Shown in pieces: positions 55,328 to 63,177 of a DNA stretch of 64,000 nt; positions within the stretch are counted from its first letter, which is position 1; every line of letters starts with the position of its first letter. Source of the stretch: Bacillota bacterium. Its GTDB lineage: Bacteria > Bacillota > Clostridia > Peptostreptococcales > Anaerovoracaceae. Below the pieces are notes generated by a model. That model saw only the letters and a program-made list of their open reading frames with translations. It did not search any database and was not told where the DNA came from. The position numbers were made by a program, and so were the translations under genes. The stretch lies in NCBI GenBank assembly GCA_022793795.1, contig JAAWDM010000031.1, positions 1-64,000 on the forward strand. The letters run 5' to 3'.

Positions 55328-57055
55328 TTATCTTTCAAACGCATTTACCGGACATAACTGCTCGCAGACACTGCATCCCACACAGGTGGTATGGTCTATG
55401 ACTGCCTTTCCATCACGGAAACTGATGGCCGGACAACCGATTTTCATACAGGATTTACAGCCAATACATTTACCCTCATTGACATGGAGGGCTGGCTGCG
55501 GCTTTACATATTTTAACAAAACACATGGTCTGCGGCTAATGATGACCGACGGCTCCTCTGCTGCAAGTTCCTCTTTCACTGCCTTATCGCAGGCCGCCAA
55601 ATCATATGGATCTACCACCTGGACACGGTTGATGCCCATGGCTTTGCAAAGAGCCTCTAAGTCCACCCTTCCAGCCGGGTCTCCCTTGATGTTATAGCCA
55701 GTGGTAGGATTTTGCTGGTGCCCCGTCATACCAGTGATGGAATTATCCAAAATAATCACGGTGGAATTAGATTGGTTATAGGCGATGTTGGCAAGGCCTG
55801 TCATGCCAGAATGCATAAAGGTAGAATCGCCGATGACTGCCACGGTCTTCTTCTCTCCCTCCGCACCCAGGGCCTTATTAAAGCCGTGAATGGAACTGAC
55901 AGAACCGCCCATACAGGTGGAACAGTCGATGGAATTCAGGGGCTGTACAGCGCCTAGGGTATAGCAGCCAATGTCTCCCATAACATGGCATTTGTTCTTT
56001 ACCAATGTATAGAACAAACCTCTGTGAGGACAGCCCGGGCACATGACCGGCGGACGCTCTGGAATGACCTCGTCTAAAGATTTTCCCATGTCTACAGACG
56101 CGCCTAATCTCTCGGCAACCATGTTCTGTGAAAACTCGCCCAGCATCGGGAAAAGAGATTTTCCTTCTACCTCAAGGCCCAGCATACGACAATGTTCTTC
56201 AATAAACGGGTCAAGTTCTTCGATGACTATCAGCCGGTCTACCTTCTCTGCAAACTCTTTTATTTTCTTCACTGGCAGCGGATATGCCATTCCCAACTTC
56301 AAAATGGAGGCTTTCTCCCCAAAGACTTCCTTGGCGTATTGATAGCTGGTGGAAGAGGTGATGATGCCAAGGGCAGTGTCCCCCATCTCCACTCGGTTGA
56401 TTTCCGTTTTCTCTGCAAAATCCGTAAGCTTCTGGATTCTCTCCTCCACCAGGGGATGTCTCTTTTTTGCGTTTCCTGGGAGCATGACGTACTTAGCCAG
56501 ATTTTTTTCATAAGGCTTTATTTCCGGCGCCATGCGCTCTGCTGTCTCCACCACACTTTGGGAGTGGGAAACTCTGGTGCACATCTTCAACAGCACTGGC
56601 GTATCGTACTTTTCAGAAAGGTCCATGGCCAGCTTAGCAAACTGAAGGCTTTCCATAGAATCAGACGGCTCCAGCATAGGCAGTTTAGCCGCCTTGGCAT
56701 AGTGGCGAGAATCCTGTTCATTCTGGGAGGAATGCATCCCTGCGTCGTCAGCCACGCCGATGACAAATCCGCCGGTAACGCCGGTATAGGACATGGTAAA
56801 CACCGGATCGGCAGCCACGTTGAGCCCTACATGTTTCATGGCAGCAAAACTTCTCTTGCCGGCCAGGCTTGCTCCAAAAGCCACCTCTACTGCTACCTTT
56901 TCGTTTGGCGCCCATTCGCAATATATTTCATCGTACTTTGCACATTCTTCTGTTATTTCCGTACTTGGGGTTCCTGGATAGCTGGAAACCACCTGGCAGC
57001 CCGCTTCATAAAGGCCTCTGGCCACAGCTGCATTGCCAAGCATCAGTTCTTTCAT
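55328..57055 (-). CDS. iorA: Indolepyruvate ferredoxin oxidoreductase, alpha subunit
   Basis: The 575-residue protein starts MKELMLGNAAVARGLYEAGC and carries the pyrimidine-binding domain (SSYPGTPSTEITEECAK). It has a thiamine diphosphate domain (MCPGCPHRGLFYTLVKNKC, VIGDSTFMHSGMTGLANIAY) and two C-terminal 4Fe-4S sites (CIGCKSCMKIGCPAI and CVGCSVCEQLCPV). It is the large subunit of IOR. The ATG at 57055 follows AAAGGG by 10 nt; longer frames upstream run across the promoter. Confidence 0.96.
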   Translation of the reverse strand: MKELMLGNAAVARGLYEAGCQVVSSYPGTPSTEITEECAKYDEIYCEWAPNEKVAVEVAFGASLAGKRSFAAMKHVGLNVAADPVFTMSYTGVTGGFVIGVADDAGMHSSQNEQDSRHYAKAAKLPMLEPSDSMESLQFAKLAMDLSEKYDTPVLLKMCTRVSHSQSVVETAERMAPEIKPYEKNLAKYVMLPGNAKKRHPLVEERIQKLTDFAEKTEINRVEMGDTALGIITSSTSYQYAKEVFGEKASILKLGMAYPLPVKKIKEFAEKVDRLIVIEELDPFIEEHCRMLGLEVEGKSLFPMLGEFSQNMVAERLGASVDMGKSLDEVIPERPPVMCPGCPHRGLFYTLVKNKCHVMGDIGCYTLGAVQPLNSIDCSTCMGGSVSSIHGFNKALGAEGEKKTVAVIGDSTFMHSGMTGLANIAYNQSNSTVIILDNSITGMTGHQQNPTTGYNIKGDPAGRVDLEALCKAMGINRVQVVDPYDLAACDKAVKEELAAEEPSVIISRRPCVLLKYVKPQPALHVNEGKCIGCKSCMKIGCPAISFRDGKAVIDHTTCVGCSVCEQLCPVNAFER

Positions 57056-57094
57056 TCTGTAAGCACCCTTTCTTCTCTTCAAAATTTTATTCAT

Positions 57095-57124
57095 ATTGTA
57101 CCATGAAATATACAATGTTGTAAA
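57095..57124 (-). promoter_or_regulatory. Promoter of the iorA-iorB-paaK-ACT operon
   Basis: TTTACA (57119-57124) and TACAAT (57095-57100) are spaced by 18 bp on the minus strand, about 40 bp before iorA. Confidence 0.75.
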
Positions 57125-57194
57125 CCTATCACTGCGAGAAATTCGCCAAGTTCTCTGAATTTTTAGAAAATTTCGAAAACATTCCCGTTTTTGT

Positions 57195-57223
57195 TTGACT
57201 TTCCTCAAAATATGCGCTACAGT
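57195..57223 (+). promoter_or_regulatory. Promoter of the acyl-CoA synthetase gene
   Basis: TTGACT (57195-57200) and TACAGT (57218-57223) are spaced by 17 bp. Transcription would start near 57230, so an ATG at 57241 would have almost no leader, and the start at 57262 fits better. Confidence 0.7.
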
Positions 57224-57261
57224 AGAAGGGAAATACAAGTATGGAAAGGGATCTTAATATC

Positions 57262-58905
57262 ATGCCTATTACCGATTTTTTGGAGCGGAATGCCCGCGAA
57301 TATGGAAACGATGTTTGTCTGGTGGAGGTCAATCCAGAGCGAAAGGAAGCCCGTCGGGTGACTTGGCGGGAATATGAACTGATGGAGTCTACCTCTCCCA
57401 ATTACTATAGAAATGAAATCACCTGGCACGTGTTCGACGAAAAGGCCAATCGGTTTGCGAACCTGCTTCTTTCCCGCGGCGTCAAAAAGGGGGACAAGGT
57501 GGCCATCCTTCTGATGAACTGTCTGGAGTGGCTGCCCATTTACTTCGGCATCCTGAAGACCGGCGCTCTGGCTGTACCTCTCAATTTCCGCTACACCTCT
57601 GAGGAAATTAAATATTGCGTGGAAAAGGCCGATGTCAATGTGCTGGTATTTGGGCCGGAATTCATCGGTCGTGTGGAGGATATCGAAGAAGAAATCGGCA
57701 GAACTCGGCTCCTCTATTTTGTAGGAGAAAACTGCCCTTCCTTTGCAGAGGACTACAGTACCGCTACTTCCAACTGCTCCAGCAGAAAGCCGGAAATCAC
57801 CTTGACCGATGAGGACGACGCAGCCATCTATTTTTCCTCCGGCACAACCGGTTTTCCAAAAGCAATTTTACATAACCATGAGAGTCTGGTTCATTCCTGC
57901 AAGGTAGAGCAAAACCATCACGGCCAGACCAAAGACGACGTATTTTTGTGTATCCCTCCTCTCTACCATACGGGAGCCAAGATGCACTGGTTCGGCAGCC
58001 TGCTCACCGGCGGCAAGGCCATTTTGCTAAAGGGTACCACACCGGAGACCATTTTGGAGACCGTTTCCAAGGAAAAATGTACCATCGTCTGGCTGCTGGT
58101 TCCATGGGCTCAGGATATTCTTACTGCGCTGGATAGCGGAAAACTGAAACTTGAGGACTATGAGCTTTCCCAGTGGCGGCTCATGCACATCGGCGCCCAA
58201 CCGGTTCCTCAAAGCCTGATTCACCGTTGGCTTTCCTACTTCCCGCATCACAAGTATGATACCAACTATGGCCTCAGCGAATCCATCGGGCCGGGCTGCG
58301 TTCATCTGGGTGTGGAAAACGTTAACAAAGTAGGCGCCATCGGCATCCCTGGCCATGGCTGGCAGATTCAAATCGTCGATGAACAATTTAAAGAGGTTGC
58401 TGACGGTGAGGTGGGCGAACTGGCTGTCAAAGGTCCTGGCGTCATGACCTGTTACTACAACGACCCGGAGGCCAGCGATGCGGTGCTTCGTGGCCCTAAT
58501 CGGGAATGGCTTCTCACCGGCGATATGGCTCAGAAGGACGCGGACGGCTTCATCTGGCTGGTTGACCGCCGCAAGGACGTTATCATCTCCGGCGGCGAAA
58601 ACATCTACCCAGTGCAAATTGAAGACTTTCTCAGCGCCAATCCAAAGGTCAAGGATGTGGCTGTCATCGGCTTGCCGGATAGCCGTCTAGGGGAAATCGT
58701 GGCTGCTGTCATTCAGGTGGTTCCGGACGCCCATTGCTCTGAGTCGGAAATCAACGAGTTCTGTATGAAACTGCCTCGCTACAAGAGACCGCGGCAGATC
58801 ATCTTTGCTGACGTACCTCGCAATCCGACCGGCAAAATCGAAAAACCAAAACTCCGTGAAATCTATGGCGCTTCCAGACTGGTGGCCCAGCAGAATCAGG
58901 GATAA
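57262..58905 (+). CDS. AMP-forming acyl-CoA synthetase
   Basis: The 547-residue adenylate-forming enzyme has ATP motif YFSSGTTGFPKAILHNHE, a middle NYGLSESIGPGCVHLG, and the A-loop LTGDMAQKDADGFIWLVDRR. It also has SGGENIYPVQIEDFL and the C-terminal Lys in NPTGKIEKPKL. It activates an organic acid with ATP and CoA; the chain type is unknown. I prefer the ATG at 57262, with AAAGGG 11 nt upstream. It is divergent from iorA and converges on the T-box-controlled oxidoreductase operon, so a branched or aryl acid substrate is plausible (inference). Confidence 0.9.
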   Translation: MPITDFLERNAREYGNDVCLVEVNPERKEARRVTWREYELMESTSPNYYRNEITWHVFDEKANRFANLLLSRGVKKGDKVAILLMNCLEWLPIYFGILKTGALAVPLNFRYTSEEIKYCVEKADVNVLVFGPEFIGRVEDIEEEIGRTRLLYFVGENCPSFAEDYSTATSNCSSRKPEITLTDEDDAAIYFSSGTTGFPKAILHNHESLVHSCKVEQNHHGQTKDDVFLCIPPLYHTGAKMHWFGSLLTGGKAILLKGTTPETILETVSKEKCTIVWLLVPWAQDILTALDSGKLKLEDYELSQWRLMHIGAQPVPQSLIHRWLSYFPHHKYDTNYGLSESIGPGCVHLGVENVNKVGAIGIPGHGWQIQIVDEQFKEVADGEVGELAVKGPGVMTCYYNDPEASDAVLRGPNREWLLTGDMAQKDADGFIWLVDRRKDVIISGGENIYPVQIEDFLSANPKVKDVAVIGLPDSRLGEIVAAVIQVVPDAHCSESEINEFCMKLPRYKRPRQIIFADVPRNPTGKIEKPKLREIYGASRLVAQQNQG

Positions 58906-58924
58906 CCACCAAGTTACAGGATAT

Positions 58925-59108
58925 GTTGTACATTTTTCGAATTTCAGTATTTTTTAGCAACATTTTTGTCTCACTCCCTTTGCAAAATCAATGATTTCAA
59001 GAGGTTTAAAGGGTTAATGTTGGCTTTTTGTCTGGAAGTTTAAAAAACAGCCAACGTTTTGAGTCATTTTTGTTGGCTATTCAGATGTAAATTCCAAAAA
59101 TGTACAAC
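58925..59108 (+). repeat. Dispersed intergenic repeat, family 1, copy C (best terminal repeats)
   Basis: The 184-bp element starts GTTGTACATTTTTCGAATTT and ends with its near-perfect inverse, AAATTCCAAAAATGTACAAC. It holds CTCCCTTTGCAAAATCA (58974-58990) and the AATGTTGGC/GCCAACGTT arms (59016-59024, 59050-59058). It begins 20 bp past the acyl-CoA synthetase stop, in the same direction. No clear target duplication flanks it and no protein frame lies inside. Confidence 0.82.
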
Positions 59109-59125
59109 GCTTAAGAAATATATCA

Positions 59126-59166
59126 AAAAATAGCCAACAAATCCTCTGATTTTGTTGGCTATTTTT
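59126..59166. terminator. Bidirectional terminator between the acyl-CoA synthetase and oxidoreductase genes
   Basis: A perfect 16-bp stem, AAAAATAGCCAACAAA (59126-59141) and TTTGTTGGCTATTTTT (59151-59166), has a 9-nt loop and T-runs on both strands. The TTTGTTGGCTATT word also occurs inside family 1 repeats, so the terminator may derive from that element. Confidence 0.9.
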
Positions 59167-59186
59167 ATACTTTTCCAATTAAAAAC

Positions 59187-60143
59187 TTATTCCATCCAGC
59201 CCACTCCGGCCTCTTCCTGACACCGTTTTTTCAGCTTTTCCCACTGACCGTCCACATAAGCCTGGGCTTCATCGATCATCCACTCGTTGCCCTTAACGAA
59301 CATGTGGCGGAATCGATTCTGCTTTTCCAAGAAACGCTCCACCGGCAGCTTCTTAGCCGGCTCAAAGTTGAGCCGCCATACTCCGTTTTCCACCTCATAG
59401 AGAGGCCACACGCAAGTCATCACTGCCAGTTTGCAGATCTCAGCTAAATCCTCCATGTTATAGCCCCAGCCCCGCGGGCATGGAGAAAGGACATTGAGGA
59501 AGCAAGGCCCCTCTGTATAGATGGCCTTATGTGCTTTGGTATGTAAGTCGGAAAAATCACCTATCATGGTGGTCTGAGCTGCATACGGCACATTGTGAGC
59601 CGCAATGATTTCTGTCAGATTCTTTTTGTTCTGTACCTTGCCGTAGGACTGGCTTCCTACTGGCGTGGTGGTAGCATCAGCAAAGCGTGGAGTGGCGGAA
59701 GAACGCTGGGTACCTGTATTCATGTATGCCTCGTTGTCATAGCAGACGTAGACCATGTCGTGGCCCCGCTCCATGGCGCCGGACAGGGACTGAAAGCCAA
59801 TATCATAAGTGCCGCCGTCTCCGCCGAAGCAGATAAACTTATAGGTCTCATCAATTTTTCCTTTGCGCTTTAGTACCTGGTAGGCGGCCTCCACCCCACC
59901 TGTCATGGCCGCCGCATTCTCGAAAGCGCTATGAATATAGCTATCCTCATAGGCTGTGTAAGGATACATAAAGGTGGACACCTCTAGGCAGCTGGTAGCG
60001 TTGGAAACCACCGCCCGGTCGCCTTCATCCAGGGCTCGCAGCACCCCATTTACCGCCACACCGGCGCCGCAGCCGGCACAAAGCCTGTGACCGGAGGCTA
60101 ATCTTGGATGTTTCTCCAATTCTCTTTTCAGATTGTATCTCAT
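59187..60143 (-). CDS. 2-oxoacid:ferredoxin oxidoreductase beta subunit (POR/VOR type)
   Basis: The 318-residue protein starts with HRLCAGCGAGVAVNGVLRAL and has CFGGDGGTYDIGFQSLSGAM, MVYVCYDNEAYMNTGTQRS and PCPRGWGYNMEDLAEI. These are the thiamine diphosphate and cluster-binding features of four-subunit pyruvate/2-oxoisovalerate ferredoxin oxidoreductases. The sequence does not fix the substrate. It is the last gene of the operon gamma-delta-alpha-beta; its start overlaps the alpha stop as ATGA. Confidence 0.94.
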   Translation of the reverse strand: MRYNLKRELEKHPRLASGHRLCAGCGAGVAVNGVLRALDEGDRAVVSNATSCLEVSTFMYPYTAYEDSYIHSAFENAAAMTGGVEAAYQVLKRKGKIDETYKFICFGGDGGTYDIGFQSLSGAMERGHDMVYVCYDNEAYMNTGTQRSSATPRFADATTTPVGSQSYGKVQNKKNLTEIIAAHNVPYAAQTTMIGDFSDLHTKAHKAIYTEGPCFLNVLSPCPRGWGYNMEDLAEICKLAVMTCVWPLYEVENGVWRLNFEPAKKLPVERFLEKQNRFRHMFVKGNEWMIDEAQAYVDGQWEKLKKRCQEEAGVGWME

Positions 60144-61330
60144 TTTACTGCCTCCTGTTCTCTCACACCGATATGCCTATAGACCTCTCCCACTTCTCCG
60201 GTTTCCGCGATGTGAGCCAGTTCATCGAAAATCTCTTCAAAGGTGTCAATGGTCACATCTCTGCCTCCTAGGCCGTACACATAGTTGATGGCCTTAGGTC
60301 TATTCTCTAAATCGTATAACGCCGATCTAGTCTCTGCAAACAGCGGGCCGCCGCAGGCCGAAAAACCTTCTGACTTATCCATGACCGCCACTGCTTTCAC
60401 ATGGGACAGGGCTGCCGCCAGTTCCTTCATTGGGAAAGGACGGAATACCCGCACCTTAATGAGTCCCACCTTTTTTCCAGCCGCTCGCAACTGATCCACT
60501 GCAGCCTTGCCGGTTCCAGCCGTGGAACCGATGACTACCACAGCAGTCTCTGCATCCTCCATCCGATAGGCTTCAAAGAATCCATACTTCCGGCCGCTGA
60601 TCTTTTCGAAAGCCTCTGCAACTTCCAAAATCCGTGTGCCGGCCGCTTTCATGGCTTCTGCCTGTCCCTTCTTGATTTCCATATAGTATGGGGAAACGCC
60701 GTAAGGCCCTACTGCCAGCGGCTCCTTGGCATTTAAAAGATAATGTTCCGGCTGGTATTCACCCACAAAGTCCGCCACCGTGTCATCGTCTAAAAGCTCT
60801 ATATTTTGCACCGCGTGGCTGGTAATAAAACCATCCTGACAAATCATGATGGGAATTCTACAATATTCGGAAATAGGCATAGCCTGCAAATAGTTGTCGT
60901 AAACCTCCTGGTTGTCCTCCGCATAAATCTGAATCCAGCCTGCGTCTCTGCATCCCATGGAATCAGAATGGTCGTTATTGATATTGATAGGGCCGGTTAA
61001 GGCTCTGTTGACCACAGCCATGGTAATGGGCAATCTGCTGGATGCCGCCACATAAAGCAACTCCCACATGAAAGCAAGGCCAGCCGACGATGTGGCTGTA
61101 ATGGCTCTGGCCCCTGCAGCCGCAGCCCCGATGCACACCGACATAGCCGAATGTTCCGACTCTACCGCCACGAAATCCGTGTCCACCTTGCCATCGGCAA
61201 TATATTTTGAAAAGTATTGAGGAATCTCCGTGGACGGGGTAATTGGGAAAGCGCCCATCACGTCCGGTCTCACCTGGCGCATGGCATAGGCCACCGCTTC
61301 GTTTCCGCTCATTCTTTCTTTTATGGCCAT
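60140..61330 (-). CDS. 2-oxoacid:ferredoxin oxidoreductase alpha subunit (POR/VOR type)
   Basis: The 396-residue protein starts with KERMSGNEAVAYAMRQVRPD and has GAFPITPSTEIPQYFSKYI, FVAVESEHSAMSVCIGAAAA, ATSSAGLAFMWELLYVAA and VRVFRPFPMKELAAAL. This is the alpha subunit that forms the active site with beta. The ATG at 61330 follows GGAGG; a start at 61384 would lie in the delta gene. The branched-chain versus pyruvate choice cannot be read directly, but the T-box leader points to branched substrates. Confidence 0.93.
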   Translation of the reverse strand: MAIKERMSGNEAVAYAMRQVRPDVMGAFPITPSTEIPQYFSKYIADGKVDTDFVAVESEHSAMSVCIGAAAAGARAITATSSAGLAFMWELLYVAASSRLPITMAVVNRALTGPININNDHSDSMGCRDAGWIQIYAEDNQEVYDNYLQAMPISEYCRIPIMICQDGFITSHAVQNIELLDDDTVADFVGEYQPEHYLLNAKEPLAVGPYGVSPYYMEIKKGQAEAMKAAGTRILEVAEAFEKISGRKYGFFEAYRMEDAETAVVVIGSTAGTGKAAVDQLRAAGKKVGLIKVRVFRPFPMKELAAALSHVKAVAVMDKSEGFSACGGPLFAETRSALYDLENRPKAINYVYGLGGRDVTIDTFEEIFDELAHIAETGEVGEVYRHIGVREQEAVK

Positions 61331-61331
61331 C

Positions 61332-61637
61332 TTATCGTTCCTCCCCTCCCATGGTAATCGCATCAAACGGACAGACCTTGGCACAGATGCCGCAGCCTTT
61401 GCAGTAAAACAGGTCCGTTTCCTCTCGCTTTCCGTCCTTTACCGGAATACATACATCCGGGCAGAAAGGTACGCAAAGTAGACAGTGTCTGCATTTTTCC
61501 AAATCCGTGTAAGGCCGCTGTACTCTCCACTCTCCCGTGTTCACCAGCTTAGAGGTGGCCGGCTCGTAAATCTCTGCGCCGGTGGTCAGTTCCTGCCATG
61601 GGCTATGTTCGTTGATATTTTTTGCCTGGATTGTCAT
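61332..61637 (-). CDS. 2-oxoacid:ferredoxin oxidoreductase delta subunit (ferredoxin-like)
   Basis: The 101-residue protein has two 4Fe-4S sites: CRHCLLCVPFCPDVC near residue 53 and CKGCGICAKVCPF near 80. This is the delta subunit of POR/VOR enzymes and passes electrons to ferredoxin. It overlaps the gamma stop as ATGA and ends 2 bp short of the alpha start. The ATG at 61637 follows GGAAGG. Confidence 0.94.
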   Translation of the reverse strand: MTIQAKNINEHSPWQELTTGAEIYEPATSKLVNTGEWRVQRPYTDLEKCRHCLLCVPFCPDVCIPVKDGKREETDLFYCKGCGICAKVCPFDAITMGGEER

Positions 61638-62239
61638 GACTTTTTCCCTTCCTTTCTGTCCCATTTAATCTCCTCCATGGCCAGCTTCAAAGCTTCCATG
61701 TTGCCTGCAACGACCTGCGGTTTAGTGGCAAACTTGTGTTTTAAAGAAGCCTCCATGTCCTCAACAAAACGCTTTGGGTCTATGACCTGGCTCACTGCAA
61801 CCGTGGCTGCCAACATAGGGGTATTAGGAAAATTCTTGCCCAGGGTTCTCATGGAAATGTCCGCCGCATCCACTGTGCAGATGTGACCCTGGTATGCTCC
61901 AAGAAGGGGTCTTAATTCCGCCGGTTCCTTGGGACTGTTGATGATGATGGTTCCTTCTTGGGAAAGTCCTGCCGTCACATCTACTGTATGGAGCAGGGTT
62001 TCGTCCACCACCACCACATAGTCTGGGTTATATATGTTGGAATGTACTCTGTTGACTTCATCAGAAATCCGGTTATAGGCCGTAATCGGCGCACCCATTC
62101 GCTCTGGGCCGTATTCTGGAAACCCTTGAACCTGTTTTCCGGAGCTGAAAGCCACGTCCGCCAGCAGCAGACAGGCTGTCTTGGCCCCTTGGCCACCGCG
62201 GCCATGCCATCTGATTTCTACCGTCTTGTTTTTCTCCAT
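61634..62239 (-). CDS. 2-oxoacid:ferredoxin oxidoreductase gamma subunit (POR/VOR type)
   Basis: The 201-residue protein starts TVEIRWHGRGGQGAKTACLL, the gamma-subunit G-G-Q-G motif, and has GFPEYGPERMGAPITAYNRI. It ends its core with TLGKNFPNTPMLAATVA. It is the first gene of the four-subunit operon and lies directly behind the T-box leader. AGGAGG is 5 nt before the ATG. Confidence 0.94.
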   Translation of the reverse strand: MEKNKTVEIRWHGRGGQGAKTACLLLADVAFSSGKQVQGFPEYGPERMGAPITAYNRISDEVNRVHSNIYNPDYVVVVDETLLHTVDVTAGLSQEGTIIINSPKEPAELRPLLGAYQGHICTVDAADISMRTLGKNFPNTPMLAATVAVSQVIDPKRFVEDMEASLKHKFATKPQVVAGNMEALKLAMEEIKWDRKEGKKS

Positions 62240-62257
62240 GTTTTCCTCCTATATAGC

Positions 62258-62540
62258 ACAAAATCTCCGTCCTGTATCAGGACGGAGATATAAAAATGCA
62301 TCTTCGCTAACCACCTGCTACAAAACATACCATCATATGTTCTTCCGATTACGGGGAAGGCCCGTCAGAACTTACTCGGCAAACTTTATTTAATGCCTTT
62401 CGGCCCTGCAACTCAGGAGTGATATTCAATCTATGCCTACCTTCAGCCTCGGGCTCTCACCATCCCCGATTCGCTCATGCCTTTTTAGCGTAAACCTACT
62501 GTCTCCGTCAAAGTCTTTGGTCGTCTATTCAATTTTTACA
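62258..62540 (-). promoter_or_regulatory. T-box leader (probable isoleucine) controlling the oxidoreductase operon
   Basis: On the minus strand the leader shows the Stem I features GGAGACAGTAGG (62495-62506) and GGGGATGGTGAGAGCCCGAGG in two parts (62447-62467). The specifier side GAATATCACTCCTGAG follows (62412-62427), then the antiterminator word AGGTGGTTAGCG (62305-62316). A 12-bp terminator follows (62263-62274/62278-62289). GGAG pairs with CTCC, leaving the loop TATCA, so ATC followed by a purine is the best specifier (62421-62423). It senses uncharged tRNA and lets transcription pass. Confidence 0.85.
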
Positions 62541-62546
62541 AGGATT

Positions 62547-62575
62547 ATTTTACCCTCTTCACAAAATAAAGTCAA
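62547..62575 (-). promoter_or_regulatory. Promoter of the T-box leader
   Basis: TTGACT (62570-62575) and TAAAAT (62547-62552) are spaced by 17 bp on the minus strand, placing the RNA start near 62540. Confidence 0.8.
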
Positions 62576-62604
62576 GAGTTTTAGTGTTTTTTTACAAAAT
62601 CAAA

Positions 62605-63153
62605 TCAATCTTCCATTGTCCAGTCTGGAATAAACTCCTTCACAATGGGCTCAATGTATTTGCGGTCCATATAATCGGCTCCCTCAGTCATATCGTGGTA
62701 AAGTCGCCGTTCGTCTTCTGTCCATTGCTCCTCTTTTTTCTTTTTCAGCATCTTCAAGGTTAGGTTGATGATGCTCTTGTCCATTCCCTTGATTTTAGAG
62801 GGGTCAAAGGCGCCCATACAGTAATAGACCGTCATGCCCGCCAAAGCGTACTTATCAAAATTGATTTCCCGCACCTGAATCCGATTCTCCTTGCTGTCCA
62901 CATTGATGCCCACCACAAAGATGACGATTTTCTTTTCCAAAATCTTCATCCTGTTCTTCTTAATCAACTCAAACCCTTTGATACCGCCGGCCTGCAAAGC
63001 GCCGCCGTAGATGATATTATCGTATTTTTCAAAATCCCTCCCTAAAAAATGGTCGGCGTCCACCATATCGCAGCTAAGAGCCTCTGAAATCCAACGGGCG
63101 TACTGCTCCGTGGCTCCATACTTTCCCTTGTAGATTACAACCGTCCTGTCCAT
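62605..63153 (-). CDS. Flavodoxin-domain protein
   Basis: The 182-residue protein starts TVVIYKGKYGATEQYARWIS, a flavodoxin phosphate loop of the HemG/Flavodoxin_5 type. It has YDNIIYGGALQAGGIKGFEL and VIFVVGINVD. It binds FMN and should carry electrons or act as a small quinone/protoporphyrin-type reductase; the partner is unknown. It lies 24 bp downstream of the pfkA stop on the same strand. The 365 bp between it and the gamma-subunit gene are filled by the T-box leader and promoter. Confidence 0.87.
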   Translation of the reverse strand: MDRTVVIYKGKYGATEQYARWISEALSCDMVDADHFLGRDFEKYDNIIYGGALQAGGIKGFELIKKNRMKILEKKIVIFVVGINVDSKENRIQVREINFDKYALAGMTVYYCMGAFDPSKIKGMDKSIINLTLKMLKKKKEEQWTEDERRLYHDMTEGADYMDRKYIEPIVKEFIPDWTMED

Positions 63154-63177
63154 ATTTCTATCTATCCTCCCAAATCC

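Noticed and set aside
56192-57106. Plus-strand frame of 304 codons
   Set aside because: It is antisense to iorA, whose domains are complete, and its translation is rich in His and Cys as expected for a shadow frame.
62412-62427. Tyrosine (TAT) as T-box specifier
   Set aside because: Pairing of GGAG with CTCC leaves TATCA in the loop; ATC is followed by the expected purine, while TAT would be followed by C. Tyr is not fully excluded.
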